From positions 40,916 through 104,915 of the forward strand of contig NZ_BCUY01000004.1 of NCBI RefSeq assembly GCF_001591465.1: DNA of 64,000 nucleotides, written 5' to 3'. The notes beneath the pieces were generated by a model. The model saw nothing but the letters and a program-made list of their open reading frames with translations. It was not told the origin of the DNA and made no database searches. This DNA comes from Cytobacillus firmus NBRC 15306. GTDB lineage: Bacteria > Bacillota > Bacilli > Bacillales > Cytobacillaceae. Below are positions 46,178-57,021 of this stretch, in pieces. Position 1 is the stretch's first letter. Each line of letters starts with the position of its first letter. The translations under genes and the position numbers were made by a program.

Positions 46178-47743
46178 ATGTCCAAATTTCTGAAAGGTAC
46201 CATGATCCTGCTCGCTGCAGGGCTGGTGACCAGGGTCCTTGGCTTTATTAACAGAATTGTCATTGCCCGATTTATTGGAGAAGAAGGTGTTGGCCTATAT
46301 ATGATGGCCTTTCCCACCATGATTCTTGTCGTCACCATCACACAGATTGGATTGCCGGTTGCTATTTCTAAAAATGTGGCCGAGGCAGAGGCAAGAGGAG
46401 ATACAGCAAAAATTAAAAAAATATTAATTGTTTCCTTGGCAACTACCATCTCGCTTTCCATTGTTTTCACTCCCGCTTTAATTTTGCTCGCTCCATTATT
46501 ATCAGAGACACTCTTTACTGATAACCGGACCCATTTGCCTTTGATGGCAATCGCTCCGATTGTGCCGATCATTGCAGTTTCCTCAGTCATTCGCGGTTAT
46601 TTCCAGGGCAGGCAAAACATGAAGCCTGCTGCCTATTCCCAGATGATTGAGCAGATAGTCCGAATCAGTCTGATCGCTTTAATGACTAAGGCATTTCTGC
46701 CATATGGAATTGAATATGCGGCTGCGGGCGCCATGCTGGCAGCAGTCATCGGGGAGCTTGCATCATTGCTTTATTTGATGACCACATTTAAGCTTAAAAA
46801 GAAATTCAGAGTCAGGAAACAATTTTTTAAATATGTGTCTTCCGGAAAAAGTACATTTAACGAATTGATGACCGTTGCTCTCCCAACGACTGGGAGCAGA
46901 ATGATCGGTTCTGTCGCCTGGTTTTTTGAACCGATTGTGGTAGCGCAGAGTCTGGCACTTGCAGGTGTGGCAGCAGCTGCGGCTACGAAGCAGTATGGTG
47001 CTCTTACGGGCTTTGCCATGCCTCTGCTGATGCTGCCATCGTTTATTACTTATTCTCTGTCAACTTCTCTTGTTCCCGCTATAAGCGAGGCAAATTCCCA
47101 AAATAATATGCGTCTGATCGAATACCGGCTTCAGCAGGCTCTTCGATTCGCATTCATTACCGGGGGCCTTGCAGTGGTGGTTCTTTACGTCCTTTCCGAT
47201 CAGTTAATGGAAGTGATGTATGGCTCCTCAAGCGGTTCTCATTTTATTAAACTGATGGCGCCCTTTTTCCTTTTTTATTATTATCAGGGTCCGCTTCAGG
47301 CAACTTTACAGGCATTGAATCTTGCCCGTGCGGCCATGATCAACAGTTTGATTGGAGCTGTTGTAAAGACGGCCGTTATCTTTCTCCTTGCCAGCCAGCC
47401 TGCATTCGGGATAAACGGAGTTGCAATGGGGATTTTGACAGGCACAGTTCTGGTTACAATGCTTCACTTTGCAACCGTTCTGAAAGCTATTTCTTTTACT
47501 TTTTTCGTAAGGGATTATATAAAAACGATTATTGCAATGGGTATGTCAGGAGGCTTAGGGTTCTGGATGCTAAAAAACATCCTTGCCTCAGACATGAATA
47601 CCGCCTTAAGGGTTATTTTGATATCCACAGTCATCACAATTGTCTATACCATCCTTTTATTAATCTTAAAGCTGATTAGAAAGAATGACTTAATTCGTAT
47701 TCCGGGAATCGGCAAAATGATATCCAGGCTTGCATTTAAATAA
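46178..47743 (+). CDS. spoVB: Stage V sporulation protein B, MATE/MOP-type flippase
   Basis: 521-residue polytopic protein with about 14 spans, of the MurJ/Wzx (MOP) superfamily. The N-terminus SKFLKGTMILLAAGLVTRVLG and YLMAFP-like motifs (GLYMMAFPTM near 40) match SpoVB, which is needed for spore cortex formation and probably flips a lipid-linked precursor in the mother cell. A GGGAG RBS precedes the ATG. Plus strand, divergent from comN, with a bidirectional terminator after it. Confidence 0.93.
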   Translation: MSKFLKGTMILLAAGLVTRVLGFINRIVIARFIGEEGVGLYMMAFPTMILVVTITQIGLPVAISKNVAEAEARGDTAKIKKILIVSLATTISLSIVFTPALILLAPLLSETLFTDNRTHLPLMAIAPIVPIIAVSSVIRGYFQGRQNMKPAAYSQMIEQIVRISLIALMTKAFLPYGIEYAAAGAMLAAVIGELASLLYLMTTFKLKKKFRVRKQFFKYVSSGKSTFNELMTVALPTTGSRMIGSVAWFFEPIVVAQSLALAGVAAAAATKQYGALTGFAMPLLMLPSFITYSLSTSLVPAISEANSQNNMRLIEYRLQQALRFAFITGGLAVVVLYVLSDQLMEVMYGSSSGSHFIKLMAPFFLFYYYQGPLQATLQALNLARAAMINSLIGAVVKTAVIFLLASQPAFGINGVAMGILTGTVLVTMLHFATVLKAISFTFFVRDYIKTIIAMGMSGGLGFWMLKNILASDMNTALRVILISTVITIVYTILLLILKLIRKNDLIRIPGIGKMISRLAFK

Positions 47744-47780
47744 TAAACAAGGTCAGCTGAACTGTCCTTGTTTATTTTCT
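47741..47780. terminator. Bidirectional terminator between spoVB and yrbG
   Basis: AATAAACAAGG/CCTTGTTTATT stem with a 13-nt loop, overlapping the stop codons of both convergent genes. Confidence 0.85.
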
Positions 47781-48422
47781 TTCATCAAGCAGGTCCACAT
47801 AAAATTGGCCATTTTCATAACTGCAGAAAGAAATATTGGATATTTCTTTATACCCCTCTTTTCGAAGTTCCTGACGCAGCCAAAAGTCGCTTTTATTTAT
47901 CGTTTCCAGATTCGTTTTCTGAATCGTTCCATCTATAATTAAAGGGATCGTTATCCCTCCCTCTTTACTGTCATTTCTTTCAAACACGGACAATGTACCT
48001 GAGGATTCAAGGATAGCAAATTCCACATCGGAGATTTTGGCAATATCTTTTTCTCTTAACTGCAGAAGCAGGTCATCAAAGTTATACCGCTGCTTCCTCA
48101 TGGCATTTTCATCTATTTTTCCTTTATTAATAATTATGGTCGGTTTTCCATCAACTACGTCCCTGAATGTTTTGCTCTTCAGGGAGAATATGGCCAATAC
48201 AATTTGTACAACCATCAAAAGGAGCATGGGGAGCACATTTTTCAAAATATTTGAATCCGGAGTTTCAATAGCGACAACTGCAAGTTCAGCAATCATGATA
48301 TAGACGACGAGGTCCAAGATGCTTAGTTCACCAATTTCCCTTTTGCCCATTAGTCTAAAGATGAGAAGAATGACTGCATATAGAAATAAGGTTCTTACAA
48401 TGATGATTAGATATTCTTCCAC
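47772..48422 (-). CDS. yrbG: DUF421 family membrane protein (YrbG)
   Basis: 216 residues from GTG 48422, which follows AGGAG at nine bases; the track of in-frame codons upstream lacks an RBS. Three N-terminal spans (about 5-22, 33-50, 57-75) with GKREIGELSILDLVVYIMIAE, then a cytoplasmic alpha/beta domain with DGKPTIIINKGKI and MRKQRYNFDDLLLQLREKD, the DUF421 signature. Relatives of YetF and YrbG affect spore properties, but the biochemical role is unknown. Confidence 0.88.
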   Translation of the reverse strand: MEEYLIIIVRTLFLYAVILLIFRLMGKREIGELSILDLVVYIMIAELAVVAIETPDSNILKNVLPMLLLMVVQIVLAIFSLKSKTFRDVVDGKPTIIINKGKIDENAMRKQRYNFDDLLLQLREKDIAKISDVEFAILESSGTLSVFERNDSKEGGITIPLIIDGTIQKTNLETINKSDFWLRQELRKEGYKEISNISFCSYENGQFYVDLLDERK

Positions 48423-48620
48423 TTCTACAGCACTCCTTTTGATGCAATCCTTTCTATTCTTCCGCATATTTGAACTTTTATGAGTATATGAGGTTTTTTC
48501 TTTGAACAATTTATATTCTATTTTTTCATTGTCTGAATATGCTTGTACTAAGGAAAAAGGCTGGCTTCCCCAAGGGTTGAAAGCTGTTCCTATTACTTAT
48601 TAAGAAGGGAGAGGGTTCAT

Positions 48621-49007
48621 ATAGAAGAATCAAAGAACTTTGGCAGCGCTGTCCTTTACGGTATTATTGCGATTTTTGCCATTGCCGTTGCCGGCAGTCT
48701 CATTTTTTCACTGCTCCTGCGGTTTACATCTCTGCAGGAGTCATCCCTGCAGTATATTATTACTGCTGTTTCATTCATTTCTCTTTTTGCAGGCGGGTTC
48801 ATTTCCGGAGGCAAAGGCAAGCAAAAAGGCTGGCTGCTCGGAGGCCTAACCGGCCTTATTTATTCAATCGTCATTTTTCTTTTTCAATATTTGGGGCATG
48901 ACAGTTTATTTAATATGGAGCAAATGATATACCACACCTGTTTCACACTTACAGCCATGATGGGCGGTATATTGGGAGTGAATCTCAACACAAAAAGAAC
49001 CGCATAA
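48621..49007 (+). CDS. yrzE: TIGR04086 family membrane protein (YrzE), apparent AUA start
   Basis: 128 codons encode a four-span membrane protein (about residues 10-32, 43-60, 68-85, 100-120) with SLLLRFTSLQESSLQ and FISGGKGKQKGWLLGGLTG, matching YrzE/TIGR04086. The frame is open back to a TAA at about 48550, but no ATG, GTG or TTG occurs before the conserved sequence. GGGAGAGGG sits exactly where an RBS should be, six bases before ATA (48621). So the start is either a true AUA or a G-to-A change of ATG. Located divergently from yrbG and convergent with yajC. Confidence 0.75.
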   Translation: MEESKNFGSAVLYGIIAIFAIAVAGSLIFSLLLRFTSLQESSLQYIITAVSFISLFAGGFISGGKGKQKGWLLGGLTGLIYSIVIFLFQYLGHDSLFNMEQMIYHTCFTLTAMMGGILGVNLNTKRTA

Positions 49008-49043
49008 AAAAGAAGGTCCTGAGTTTGAGGACCTTCTTTTTTG
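49006..49043. terminator. Bidirectional terminator between yrzE and yajC
   Basis: AAAAAAGAAGGTCCT paired with AGGACCTTCTTTTTT around a 7-nt loop, overlapping the yrzE stop codon. Confidence 0.9.
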
Positions 49044-49046
49044 ATA

Positions 49047-49331
49047 TTAAGATTTTGCTAATGCATCGCCAGTTGCCTGCGTTACTTCGCGGATCGCTGC
49101 ACGATCGTATGTAAGACGGCTTCCGTCACCACATTTAATAACCACTTTGTCTTCGTCGATGGCATCAACGAATCCATGAAGGCCGCCGATTGTAACAACC
49201 TTATCTCCCTTTTTCAAATCACTCTGCATTTGCTGAACTGCCTTTTGGCGTTTCTGCTGCGGACGAATTAACAGGAAATAGAATAAAACAAACATCAGCA
49301 ATAATGGTCCTAATGTTCCTAAAAGCTCCAT
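49047..49331 (-). CDS. yajC: Preprotein translocase subunit YajC (YrbF)
   Basis: 94 residues from ATG 49331, preceded by AAAGGGGGG. One N-terminal span (about 6-24, LLLMFVLFYFLLIRPQ), then the YajC soluble domain QKAVQQMQSDLKKGDKVVT and TIGGLHGFVDAIDEDKV. It associates with SecDF in bacteria. Located downstream of tgt in the queA-tgt-yajC block as in most bacteria. Confidence 0.94.
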   Translation of the reverse strand: MELLGTLGPLLLMFVLFYFLLIRPQQKRQKAVQQMQSDLKKGDKVVTIGGLHGFVDAIDEDKVVIKCGDGSRLTYDRAAIREVTQATGDALAKS

Positions 49332-49405
49332 TGTTTTCCCCCCTTTCAAAGAACGGCCCGATTTAAGGAAAAGCTGCTCCTTAAATGAACTCTCAATTTT
49401 TATTA

Positions 49406-50575
<1,170 letters not shown>

Positions 50576-50605
50576 TTATTCCTGCCAGGGAAAGGCAAAA
50601 TAATA

Positions 50606-51634
50606 TTACAAAATGAGCATAGCATCTCCAAAGCTGAAGAACCGGTAACGCTGTTCAACAGCCTGATTATAGGCATTCAGAACGTTCTCACGGCCTGCCA
50701 GTGCACTCACAAGCATAATTAACGTTGATTTAGGGAGGTGAAAATTCGTAATCATGCCATCAATCGCTTTAAAATCATAGCCAGGGTAAATGAAAATATC
50801 AGTCCAGCCGCTTGCTTCCTCAAAACGGCCATTATGCGCAGAAGCAATGGTTTCTAAAGTCCTCGTGGAAGTAGTCCCCACACTGATGATTCTTCCTCCC
50901 TGCTCACGCACTTCATTTAATAGCCGTGCAGTTCCTTCAGTTACCTGGTAAAATTCAGCATGCATTTCATGCTCATTTATATCATCTACACTAACAGGCC
51001 TGAAAGTTCCAAGACCAACGTGCAGAGTAATAAAAGCAATATGCACACCCATTTCTTTTATTTCTTCAAGAAGCTGTTCAGTAAAATGAAGGCCTGCTGT
51101 CGGAGCTGCAGCTGAACCGCGTTCACGGGCAAACACAGTCTGATAACGGTCTCGATCATCAAGCTGCTCTTTAATATAAGGAGGCAAAGGCATTTCTCCC
51201 AATTGCTCAAGGACCTCATAGAATATTCCGTCGTATCGGAACTCAAGTACCCTGCCGCCATGATCTGAAGTTCCAGTGCAGACAGCAGTCAATTTGCCGT
51301 CTCCAAAAGTTATCTCAGTTCCTTCTTTTACTCTTTTGGCTGGTTTGACAAGTGTTTCCCAGGAATCCCCTTCAATCTGTTTGAGAAGAAGCACCTCTAT
51401 TTTTGCACCAGTGCCTGTCTTTTCTCCAAACAGCCTCGCAGGAAGGACCTTTGTGTCATTTAATACAAGGCAATCTCCTGCCTTAAGATAATTCTTAATA
51501 TCTTTAAAAACACTATGCTGAATATCCCCGGTTTTTTTAACAAGGACCATTAGCCTGCTGCTTGTCCGATCAGCCAAAGGCGTTTGTGCAATTAATTCTT
51601 CAGGCAAATGAAAATCAAACCAATCTACTTTCAT
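50606..51634 (-). CDS. queA: S-adenosylmethionine:tRNA ribosyltransferase-isomerase
   Basis: Transfers and rearranges the ribosyl part of SAM to preQ1-tRNA, forming epoxyqueuosine. 342 residues: [17 protein letters not shown] at the start, [16 protein letters not shown] near 55-70, [10 protein letters not shown] near 170-179, and [16 protein letters not shown] near 300-315, all family signatures. Upstream of tgt in the same direction. Confidence 0.95.
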   Translation of the reverse strand: MKVDWFDFHLPEELIAQTPLADRTSSRLMVLVKKTGDIQHSVFKDIKNYLKAGDCLVLNDTKVLPARLFGEKTGTGAKIEVLLLKQIEGDSWETLVKPAKRVKEGTEITFGDGKLTAVCTGTSDHGGRVLEFRYDGIFYEVLEQLGEMPLPPYIKEQLDDRDRYQTVFARERGSAAAPTAGLHFTEQLLEEIKEMGVHIAFITLHVGLGTFRPVSVDDINEHEMHAEFYQVTEGTARLLNEVREQGGRIISVGTTSTRTLETIASAHNGRFEEASGWTDIFIYPGYDFKAIDGMITNFHLPKSTLIMLVSALAGRENVLNAYNQAVEQRYRFFSFGDAMLIL

Positions 51635-51662
51635 GATGTCACCCTTCTGTTATTCAAATAGA

Positions 51663-51869
51663 CTACCGGAACCTGCCAATAAAATAAAAGATGGCAGATA
51701 GGATAATACTCAGCAATATCGATGTAACGACTGGAAAATAAAAGGTCGTATTGCCTTTTTTAATCACTAAATCTCCAGGCAGCTTGCCAATATTAATAAA
51801 CTGGCTTATAAATCCTATGGCAAAAATGATGGCACCTATGACCATCAGCCATTTTGATATCCCGCTCAA
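51663..51869 (-). CDS. yrzS: DUF2905 family membrane protein (YrzS)
   Basis: 68 residues with two spans (about 8-25 and 48-66) around the motif [19 protein letters not shown], the DUF2905 signature. Function unknown. TTG 51869 overlaps the ruvB stop codon by four bases (TTGA), and GGAGGTG lies upstream inside ruvB, so translation is coupled to ruvB. Confidence 0.85.
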   Translation of the reverse strand: MSGISKWLMVIGAIIFAIGFISQFINIGKLPGDLVIKKGNTTFYFPVVTSILLSIILSAIFYFIGRFR

Positions 51870-52867
51870 TCAGCAGGCACCTCCATTTGAAAATGTCGAT
51901 ACACCAGGTCCGTTACAATTCTTCCTCTTGGTGTCCGCTGAAGAAACCCGATCTGCAATAGATAAGGTTCATAAACATCTTCAATCGTATGCGCTTCTTC
52001 CCCAATGGTCGCAGCAATCGTTTCAAGACCAACAGGTCCGCCCCGGAATTTTTCTATTATCCCTCTTAATAATTTATGGTCAATATGATCAAGGCCTAAA
52101 CGGTCAACCTGCAAAAGCTCCAGGGCTTCCTTGGCAAGTGTTTCATCAATTTGGCCATCCGCTTTGACCTGTGCAAAGTCCCTGACTCTCCGGAGGAGCC
52201 TGTTTGCAATTCTGGGCGTGCCTCTTGATCTTCTGGCCACTTCAATCGCTGCTTTTTGATCTATACCTGTATCCAGCACGTCAGCTGTACGGACAACAAT
52301 ATTAGTCAGCTGCTGTTCTGAGTAATATTCAAGCCTGCTGAGCACGCCAAAGCGGTCTCTTAACGGAGCCGATAAAGACCCGGCCCTTGTAGTCGCGCCA
52401 ACCAGAGTAAAAGGAGGCAAATCAAGCCTTACTGATCTGGCACTTGGCCCTTTTCCGATAACAATATCAAGGCAGAAGTCTTCCATTGCCGGATAAAGAA
52501 CTTCCTCTATAGACCGAGGCAAGCGATGAATTTCATCAATAAACAGGACGTCACCCGGTTCCAATGCAGTCAGGATCGCCGCCAGATCACCTGGCCTTTC
52601 AATTGCAGGGCCTGCAGTTGTTCTGATATTAACGCCCATTTCATTGGCAATAATAGCAGCCAGTGTCGTTTTCCCCAAACCCGGCGGCCCATATAGAAGG
52701 ACATGATCTAAGGTCTCCTTGCGTATTCTGGCAGCTTTGATAAAGATCTCGAGGTTCTCCTTTACTTTATCCTGACCAATATACTGCTTTAGTGTCTGCG
52801 GGCGCAGACTCTGTTCAAATGAAAAATCCTGAAGATCAGCTTCACCGGATATTATCCGCTCTTCCAT
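51866..52867 (-). CDS. ruvB: Holliday junction ATP-dependent DNA helicase RuvB
   Basis: Hexameric AAA+ motor that drives branch migration with RuvA. 333 residues. Walker [13 protein letters not shown] near 58-69, Walker B FIDEIHRL near 110-117, sensor [18 protein letters not shown] near 155-172, and winged-helix domain at the C-terminus ending [12 protein letters not shown]. 53 bases after ruvA. RuvC is replaced in bacilli by RecU, which is not in this window. Confidence 0.97.
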   Translation of the reverse strand: MEERIISGEADLQDFSFEQSLRPQTLKQYIGQDKVKENLEIFIKAARIRKETLDHVLLYGPPGLGKTTLAAIIANEMGVNIRTTAGPAIERPGDLAAILTALEPGDVLFIDEIHRLPRSIEEVLYPAMEDFCLDIVIGKGPSARSVRLDLPPFTLVGATTRAGSLSAPLRDRFGVLSRLEYYSEQQLTNIVVRTADVLDTGIDQKAAIEVARRSRGTPRIANRLLRRVRDFAQVKADGQIDETLAKEALELLQVDRLGLDHIDHKLLRGIIEKFRGGPVGLETIAATIGEEAHTIEDVYEPYLLQIGFLQRTPRGRIVTDLVYRHFQMEVPAD

Positions 52868-52919
52868 ACTTATTCACCTTCTTAATTCGGCATAAAACGC
52901 AACGGCCTTCATCAATAAA

Positions 52920-53531
52920 TTATAATTTTAAAAGCTTTTGCAGAGCCTTCTTTATGTATTGGTCCGTTGTAAGCTTTTCCTTTTTCAGTTCCGGCGTAAT
53001 CTTTTTTAGTTCCTTATCTGAATAGCCCAGAGCTTTTAATGCAAGCAAGGCTTCTTCCAAATCTCCCGCATGCCCGCTCTCCGACTGTATTCTATCCGCT
53101 GAAAACAGATTCGGGAAGAAGTCAGGGACAATATCCGGTAGCTTCCCTTTAAGATCAAGAATCATTTGCCTGGCTGTTTTCTTTCCGACTCCAGGAAACT
53201 TAACAAGGAATGCTTCATCTTCATTTTCAATTGCCTGCACCACCTGTTCGGGTTCACCTGATGCAAGAATTGCAAGTGCTCCCTTCGGCCCAATGCCGGT
53301 AACATTAAGCAGCCTGGTAAACAGAGTTTTCTCCTCACGGGTCTGAAAACCATACAATGCAATGATATCTTCCCGTACATAATGATACGTGAATATCCTG
53401 ACTTCCTGCCCAAACTCCGGGGTATAGCTAAATGGATTAGGCGTTAATATCTGATAGCCAATTCCATTGTTTTCAATCACTACATATTCAGGTCCGATAA
53501 AATCGAGCCTGCCTCTTACAAATTCAAACAA
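52920..53531 (-). CDS. ruvA: Holliday junction DNA helicase RuvA
   Basis: Junction-binding subunit. 203 residues: OB fold at the start ([21 protein letters not shown]), tandem helix-hairpin-helix motifs ([16 protein letters not shown] near 70-85; [17 protein letters not shown] near 108-124), and the C-terminal domain [19 protein letters not shown] that contacts RuvB. A weak RBS precedes the ATG. In B. subtilis bofC lies close upstream; here the whole mrp block intervenes. Confidence 0.96.
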   Translation of the reverse strand: MFEFVRGRLDFIGPEYVVIENNGIGYQILTPNPFSYTPEFGQEVRIFTYHYVREDIIALYGFQTREEKTLFTRLLNVTGIGPKGALAILASGEPEQVVQAIENEDEAFLVKFPGVGKKTARQMILDLKGKLPDIVPDFFPNLFSADRIQSESGHAGDLEEALLALKALGYSDKELKKITPELKKEKLTTDQYIKKALQKLLKL

Positions 53532-53625
53532 TGCCTTTCTACCCCCTAATTCAACTGTACCTCATTGTACCATAAACTATTTTGACAAGAAGTAAAAAAT
53601 GCTGCAGACACTCTTTTGAAGTGAT

Positions 53626-53992
53626 CTATGCATCCTCTTGTTCTTTCCTTAAAGCACCCTTCAAATCATCCTGGACACTAGTACTGCTCAATTCTACACT
53701 TGAGCGATAAGCAGCGCGGCAAATTGCATGTGCGGAAACGGGGGGCAGTCAGGAATACAAAAAATATGCCAAGCAGTAATCGAATACTGAAGTAATTATC
53801 TGCAAACAGGAAAAACAGGAATGCTCCAAACAATGTAAACATTACACCCAGAGTGGAGCTTTTTGAGGCAGCATGAGACCGGGTATACACATCCGGAAGC
53901 CGAATAATTCCGATTGCACTTAAAAAACTGAAAATGGTGCCTGTCAATATCAGTATGGCTGCTACCAGTTCACTTGTGACGTCTGCGTTCAA
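53626..53992 (-). pseudogene. mrpG: Na+/H+ antiporter subunit MrpG, frameshifted near the C-terminus
   Basis: Last gene of the Mrp operon, encoding a three-span subunit (family length about 120). TTG 53992 follows AGAGGTG. The frame is normal through the third span to FVFLTAP; a run of six C residues (53740-53745) then shifts it, giving an unrelated tail and a stop at 53678. Removing one C restores VSAHAICRAAYRSSVELSS and DDLKG to a stop at 53626, the conserved MrpG end, for 121 residues. The damage is thus a single-base insertion in a homopolymer: a real mutation, phase variation or a sequencing error. Confidence 0.85.
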
Positions 53993-54254
53993 TGACAACA
54001 CCTCTTTCCATAAATCGAGCAAAGGCAATTGTTCCAATAAAGGAAAGAATGCCAATTAATAAAATGACTTCCATAAAGGCATGTGTTTTTAGTAATACCG
54101 ATAAAATAGCCACCGCTGAAATTAAATTTATCCCTAAAATATCCAAAGCCTGTACCCTGTCTGGTATCGTGGGTCCTATGACCAGCCGGAAGATTGTTGC
54201 CATCATTGAAAGCGCCAGAAATCCCAATGAAAGCATTAAAATAATTTCTATCAT
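53970..54254 (-). CDS. mrpF: Na+/H+ antiporter subunit MrpF
   Basis: 94 residues, three spans (about 3-22, 35-53, 60-80), with RLVIGPTIPDRVQALDILG, the MrpF/MnhF signature containing the conserved Asp-Arg. Required for Mrp complex assembly; bile-salt export is also reported for B. subtilis MrpF. ATG overlaps the mrpE stop by four bases, and its 3' end overlaps mrpG by 23 bases, so it is fully embedded in the operon. Confidence 0.93.
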   Translation of the reverse strand: MIEIILMLSLGFLALSMMATIFRLVIGPTIPDRVQALDILGINLISAVAILSVLLKTHAFMEVILLIGILSFIGTIAFARFMERGVVIERRRHK

Positions 54255-54730
54255 TTGCGGGTCACCTTCTTTATCGCCTTTTCAAACCGATCCTTTGATA
54301 CTATGACAGATTCACTTGATTCCGGAATATCCATGGCATGAATGTAGAACACTTTATTATCGTGGGATACCTCCACAACAACAGAACCGGGAGTCAGTGA
54401 AAGCAGCAAAGCAAGCAGAGTTACTTCAAGCTCTCCTTCAAGCTCAGTTTCTATTCTGAAAATCCCGGGAGTGATATTAATTCTTGGCCTTATTACCTGC
54501 CGGATTACAAGTATGCTCGAAGTGAACAATTCCCAAATAAATACAAAAAACAATTTAAGGATGGCTAAGAGTGATCTCAAATATAAAGGGGCTTTAAAGA
54601 ATTTCTCTAAAACGATCAAAACAATTATCCCCACCAGATAACCGCTGAAAAAGGATAATACGCTCCAGTCATCTTGAAGAAACATCCATAAAAAAGCTAT
54701 AAATAGATTGATTAATACTTGAATGGGCAA
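54251..54730 (-). CDS. mrpE: Na+/H+ antiporter subunit MrpE
   Basis: 159 residues, two or three N-terminal spans (about 4-20, 25-43, 60-80) and a cytoplasmic or peripheral domain with ELEVTLLALLLSLTPGSVVVEVS and HAMDIP, typical of MrpE/MnhE. It is needed for full antiport activity. 41 bases after mrpD; the stop overlaps the mrpF start. Confidence 0.93.
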   Translation of the reverse strand: MPIQVLINLFIAFLWMFLQDDWSVLSFFSGYLVGIIVLIVLEKFFKAPLYLRSLLAILKLFFVFIWELFTSSILVIRQVIRPRINITPGIFRIETELEGELEVTLLALLLSLTPGSVVVEVSHDNKVFYIHAMDIPESSESVIVSKDRFEKAIKKVTRK

Positions 54731-54771
54731 AATGATAACCCCTTTCGAAGAAAATCTGTTTATTCCAGGTA

Positions 54772-56265
54772 TTACGGCGCAGTCTCGCCACCAAAAACAG
54801 CTTGAATATAAATCTCCGGATTCATTAAGGTTTGAACTGCCAGCTGGGTATATGCAGAGATTCCTTCAGCCCCCAAGCCCAGCAATATTGTCAGCAGGCT
54901 GAGACAGGCTATCGGGAACATCACCCCTTTAGTGGTACCTGACTCCATTTCCTCACTTAAAAACGTTTCTCCCCAAAAACAATTCATAAAAATTTTAATA
55001 ACGGAGTAGAGGGCCATCAGACTTGTTAACAGACCTATTGCGCCAAGCCAGAAATAGCCGGCTTCGAAAGTGCCTTGCGTTATAAATACTTTGCCAAGGA
55101 AACCGCTTAATGGAGGTATTCCTGCCAGGGACAGAGCAGCAATAAAGAACATCCATCCAAGATATGGGTGATTGCGAATGAGACCGCTCATATCTTTTAG
55201 TTTCCCTGTGCCTGTAAGACTGATGATTGTCCCGCCTAATAAGAATATAAGCGCCTTAACGATTATGTCATGAATCATATAGTATACAGAGCCGGTTAAT
55301 CCCTCGATTGAGAAAGAGGCCAGCCCAGCAATGATAAAACCAACGCCTATAATGACGTTATAAGCAAGTATGTTCTTAATATCCCAATGTGCAACAGCTC
55401 CAATCGCACCAAGGATCATGGTTGCCGCTCCCAAAATGCCGATTAGGAGATGTGTAACTTTTGGCTCGTGGTAGAAAACCAGGGTAAACAAACGAAATAT
55501 CGCATATATGCCAACCTTTGTTAATAGCGCAGCAAAGACCGCAGCCACAGCCGTCGGTGGTGCACTATATGAGCCCGGGAGCCAAAAGAATAGAAAAAGG
55601 GCGGCTTTGAGGCTGAATATGACCAGCAATAAAATAGATATAATGGTCAACAGTCCGCTCTGTCCTGTTTCTGCAACTCTAACTGAAAGATGGGCAAAGT
55701 TTAAAGTTCCTGTAATGGCATAAATATAGGCAATTGCGACGAGGAAAAGAAATGACGAAATTATATTGGTAAGAACATATTTAATAGACTCCCGGAGCTG
55801 CACTTTAGTGCCTCCCAATGAAATCAATACGTAGGAAGAAATGAGCATAACTTCAAAACAGACAAACAGATTAAATAAGTCCCCGGTAATAAAGGAGCCA
55901 TTAACCCCGGTAATCAGAAATAAAAACAAAGGATAAAAATAATGGCTCTCCCTTTCTTCTCCTATTGATCTGAAGGCATAAAGCAAGCAGCAGACAGCTA
56001 CAATACTTGTTATTAAAAGCATCATGGAGGAAAACATATCCGCGACCATGCTTACCCCGAATGGAGGCTTCCAGTCTCCCAAATGCAGGGTCTGAATCCC
56101 ATCGTTTTTATTTTCTCCCATTAACTTGACCGCAATGATTCCTGATCCTGATAAGGCAATGAGGCTTAAGATTTTATGAAGTTTTAAATTCCTCCTAAAA
56201 ATCACCATTACCATCCCTGCAATCAGAGGGATGATAATGGGCATAATAATTAAATTATTCATCAT
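54772..56265 (-). CDS. mrpD: Na+/H+ antiporter subunit MrpD
   Basis: 497-residue, 14-span proton-translocating subunit related to NuoN/NuoM. The conserved glutamate on span 5 lies in LFVCFEVMLISSYVLISLGG (near 130-149), and lysines in span 7-8 region (ALFLFFWLPGSYSAPPTAVAA near 215). It probably forms one proton channel with MrpA. Start overlaps the mrpC end by 11 bases; two adjacent ATG codons follow GAGAGGTAATC. Confidence 0.95.
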   Translation of the reverse strand: MMNNLIIMPIIIPLIAGMVMVIFRRNLKLHKILSLIALSGSGIIAVKLMGENKNDGIQTLHLGDWKPPFGVSMVADMFSSMMLLITSIVAVCCLLYAFRSIGEERESHYFYPLFLFLITGVNGSFITGDLFNLFVCFEVMLISSYVLISLGGTKVQLRESIKYVLTNIISSFLFLVAIAYIYAITGTLNFAHLSVRVAETGQSGLLTIISILLLVIFSLKAALFLFFWLPGSYSAPPTAVAAVFAALLTKVGIYAIFRLFTLVFYHEPKVTHLLIGILGAATMILGAIGAVAHWDIKNILAYNVIIGVGFIIAGLASFSIEGLTGSVYYMIHDIIVKALIFLLGGTIISLTGTGKLKDMSGLIRNHPYLGWMFFIAALSLAGIPPLSGFLGKVFITQGTFEAGYFWLGAIGLLTSLMALYSVIKIFMNCFWGETFLSEEMESGTTKGVMFPIACLSLLTILLGLGAEGISAYTQLAVQTLMNPEIYIQAVFGGETAP

Positions 56266-56593
56266 GATTACCTCTCATTTGATCCGTATCGTCTGTGCCC
56301 AGCACTTTATATGCACGATAGCTTAACACTAAGAATAGGGCCGTTGTTGCAAAATTAATAACAATCGCTGTTAATATAAGTGCTTGCGGAAGCGCATCGG
56401 TAAATGGAAGGTCCTGAAGCCCCAATAATGGGGGACCTCCCGTTTTTAATCCGCCCATCGTAAGAATAAGCAGATGGACTCCATGGCTGATAATGGACGT
56501 TCCCAGGATGATTCTAAGCAAACTCTTGGTTAATATTAAATAGGTTCCTATGGCAAAAAATAGACCGACAAGCAGTGACATTAAAGTTTCCAT
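56255..56593 (-). CDS. mrpC: Na+/H+ antiporter subunit MrpC
   Basis: 112 residues, three spans, homologous to NuoK of complex I (METLMSLLVGLFFAIGTYL; SKLLRIILG-like region; PQALILTAIVINFATTALFL near 70-90). Part of the Mrp core. It begins two bases after the mrpB stop and overlaps mrpD. Confidence 0.94.
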   Translation of the reverse strand: METLMSLLVGLFFAIGTYLILTKSLLRIILGTSIISHGVHLLILTMGGLKTGGPPLLGLQDLPFTDALPQALILTAIVINFATTALFLVLSYRAYKVLGTDDTDQMRGNHDE

Positions 56594-56595
56594 TC

Positions 56596-57021
56596 TTAGT
56601 GATCATCACCTATACTCAGAATTATGGACATCGATGTCCCAATAACTGCCAGTGCAACCCCTACATCGAAGAGCACTGCAGTAGCAAGTTCAGTCTTTCC
56701 GAAAACCGGAATGTCGAAATAATCAAATGCCTGTGTTAAAAAGGGCTCCCCAAAAACAATACCCCCTACTCCTGTAAATACAGCAATTAATACACCGATG
56801 GCTGTAAGCACCTTAAAGTCAACAGGAATGTTTTGACGGACTGTTTCAATATCGAATGCCAGAAACAAAAGTGTCAGAGCAGCTGAAAACCCTAAACCTC
56901 CGATGAATCCCCCGCCAGGGTTATGATGTCCTGAGAAGAACAGGTTAATCGAAAAGGTAAGTATGATAACTACTGCAACCTTTATAACAGCATGCAAAAT
57001 GATATCATTTGGCTCTTTCAC
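56596..57021 (-). CDS. mrpB: Na+/H+ antiporter subunit MrpB
   Basis: 141 residues, four spans, with the MnhB signature FSGHHNPGGGFIGGLGFSAA (about 28-47). GTG 57021 follows GGGGAGGGG and lies 17 bases inside mrpA, consistent with translational coupling. It supports antiport as part of the hetero-oligomeric complex. Confidence 0.94.
   Translation of the reverse strand: MKEPNDIILHAVIKVAVVIILTFSINLFFSGHHNPGGGFIGGLGFSAALTLLFLAFDIETVRQNIPVDFKVLTAIGVLIAVFTGVGGIVFGEPFLTQAFDYFDIPVFGKTELATAVLFDVGVALAVIGTSMSIILSIGDDH

Noticed and set aside
46039..46590. 183-codon minus-strand ORF opposite spoVB
   Set aside because: It lies antisense within the well-supported spoVB gene and has no RBS; a codon-bias shadow.
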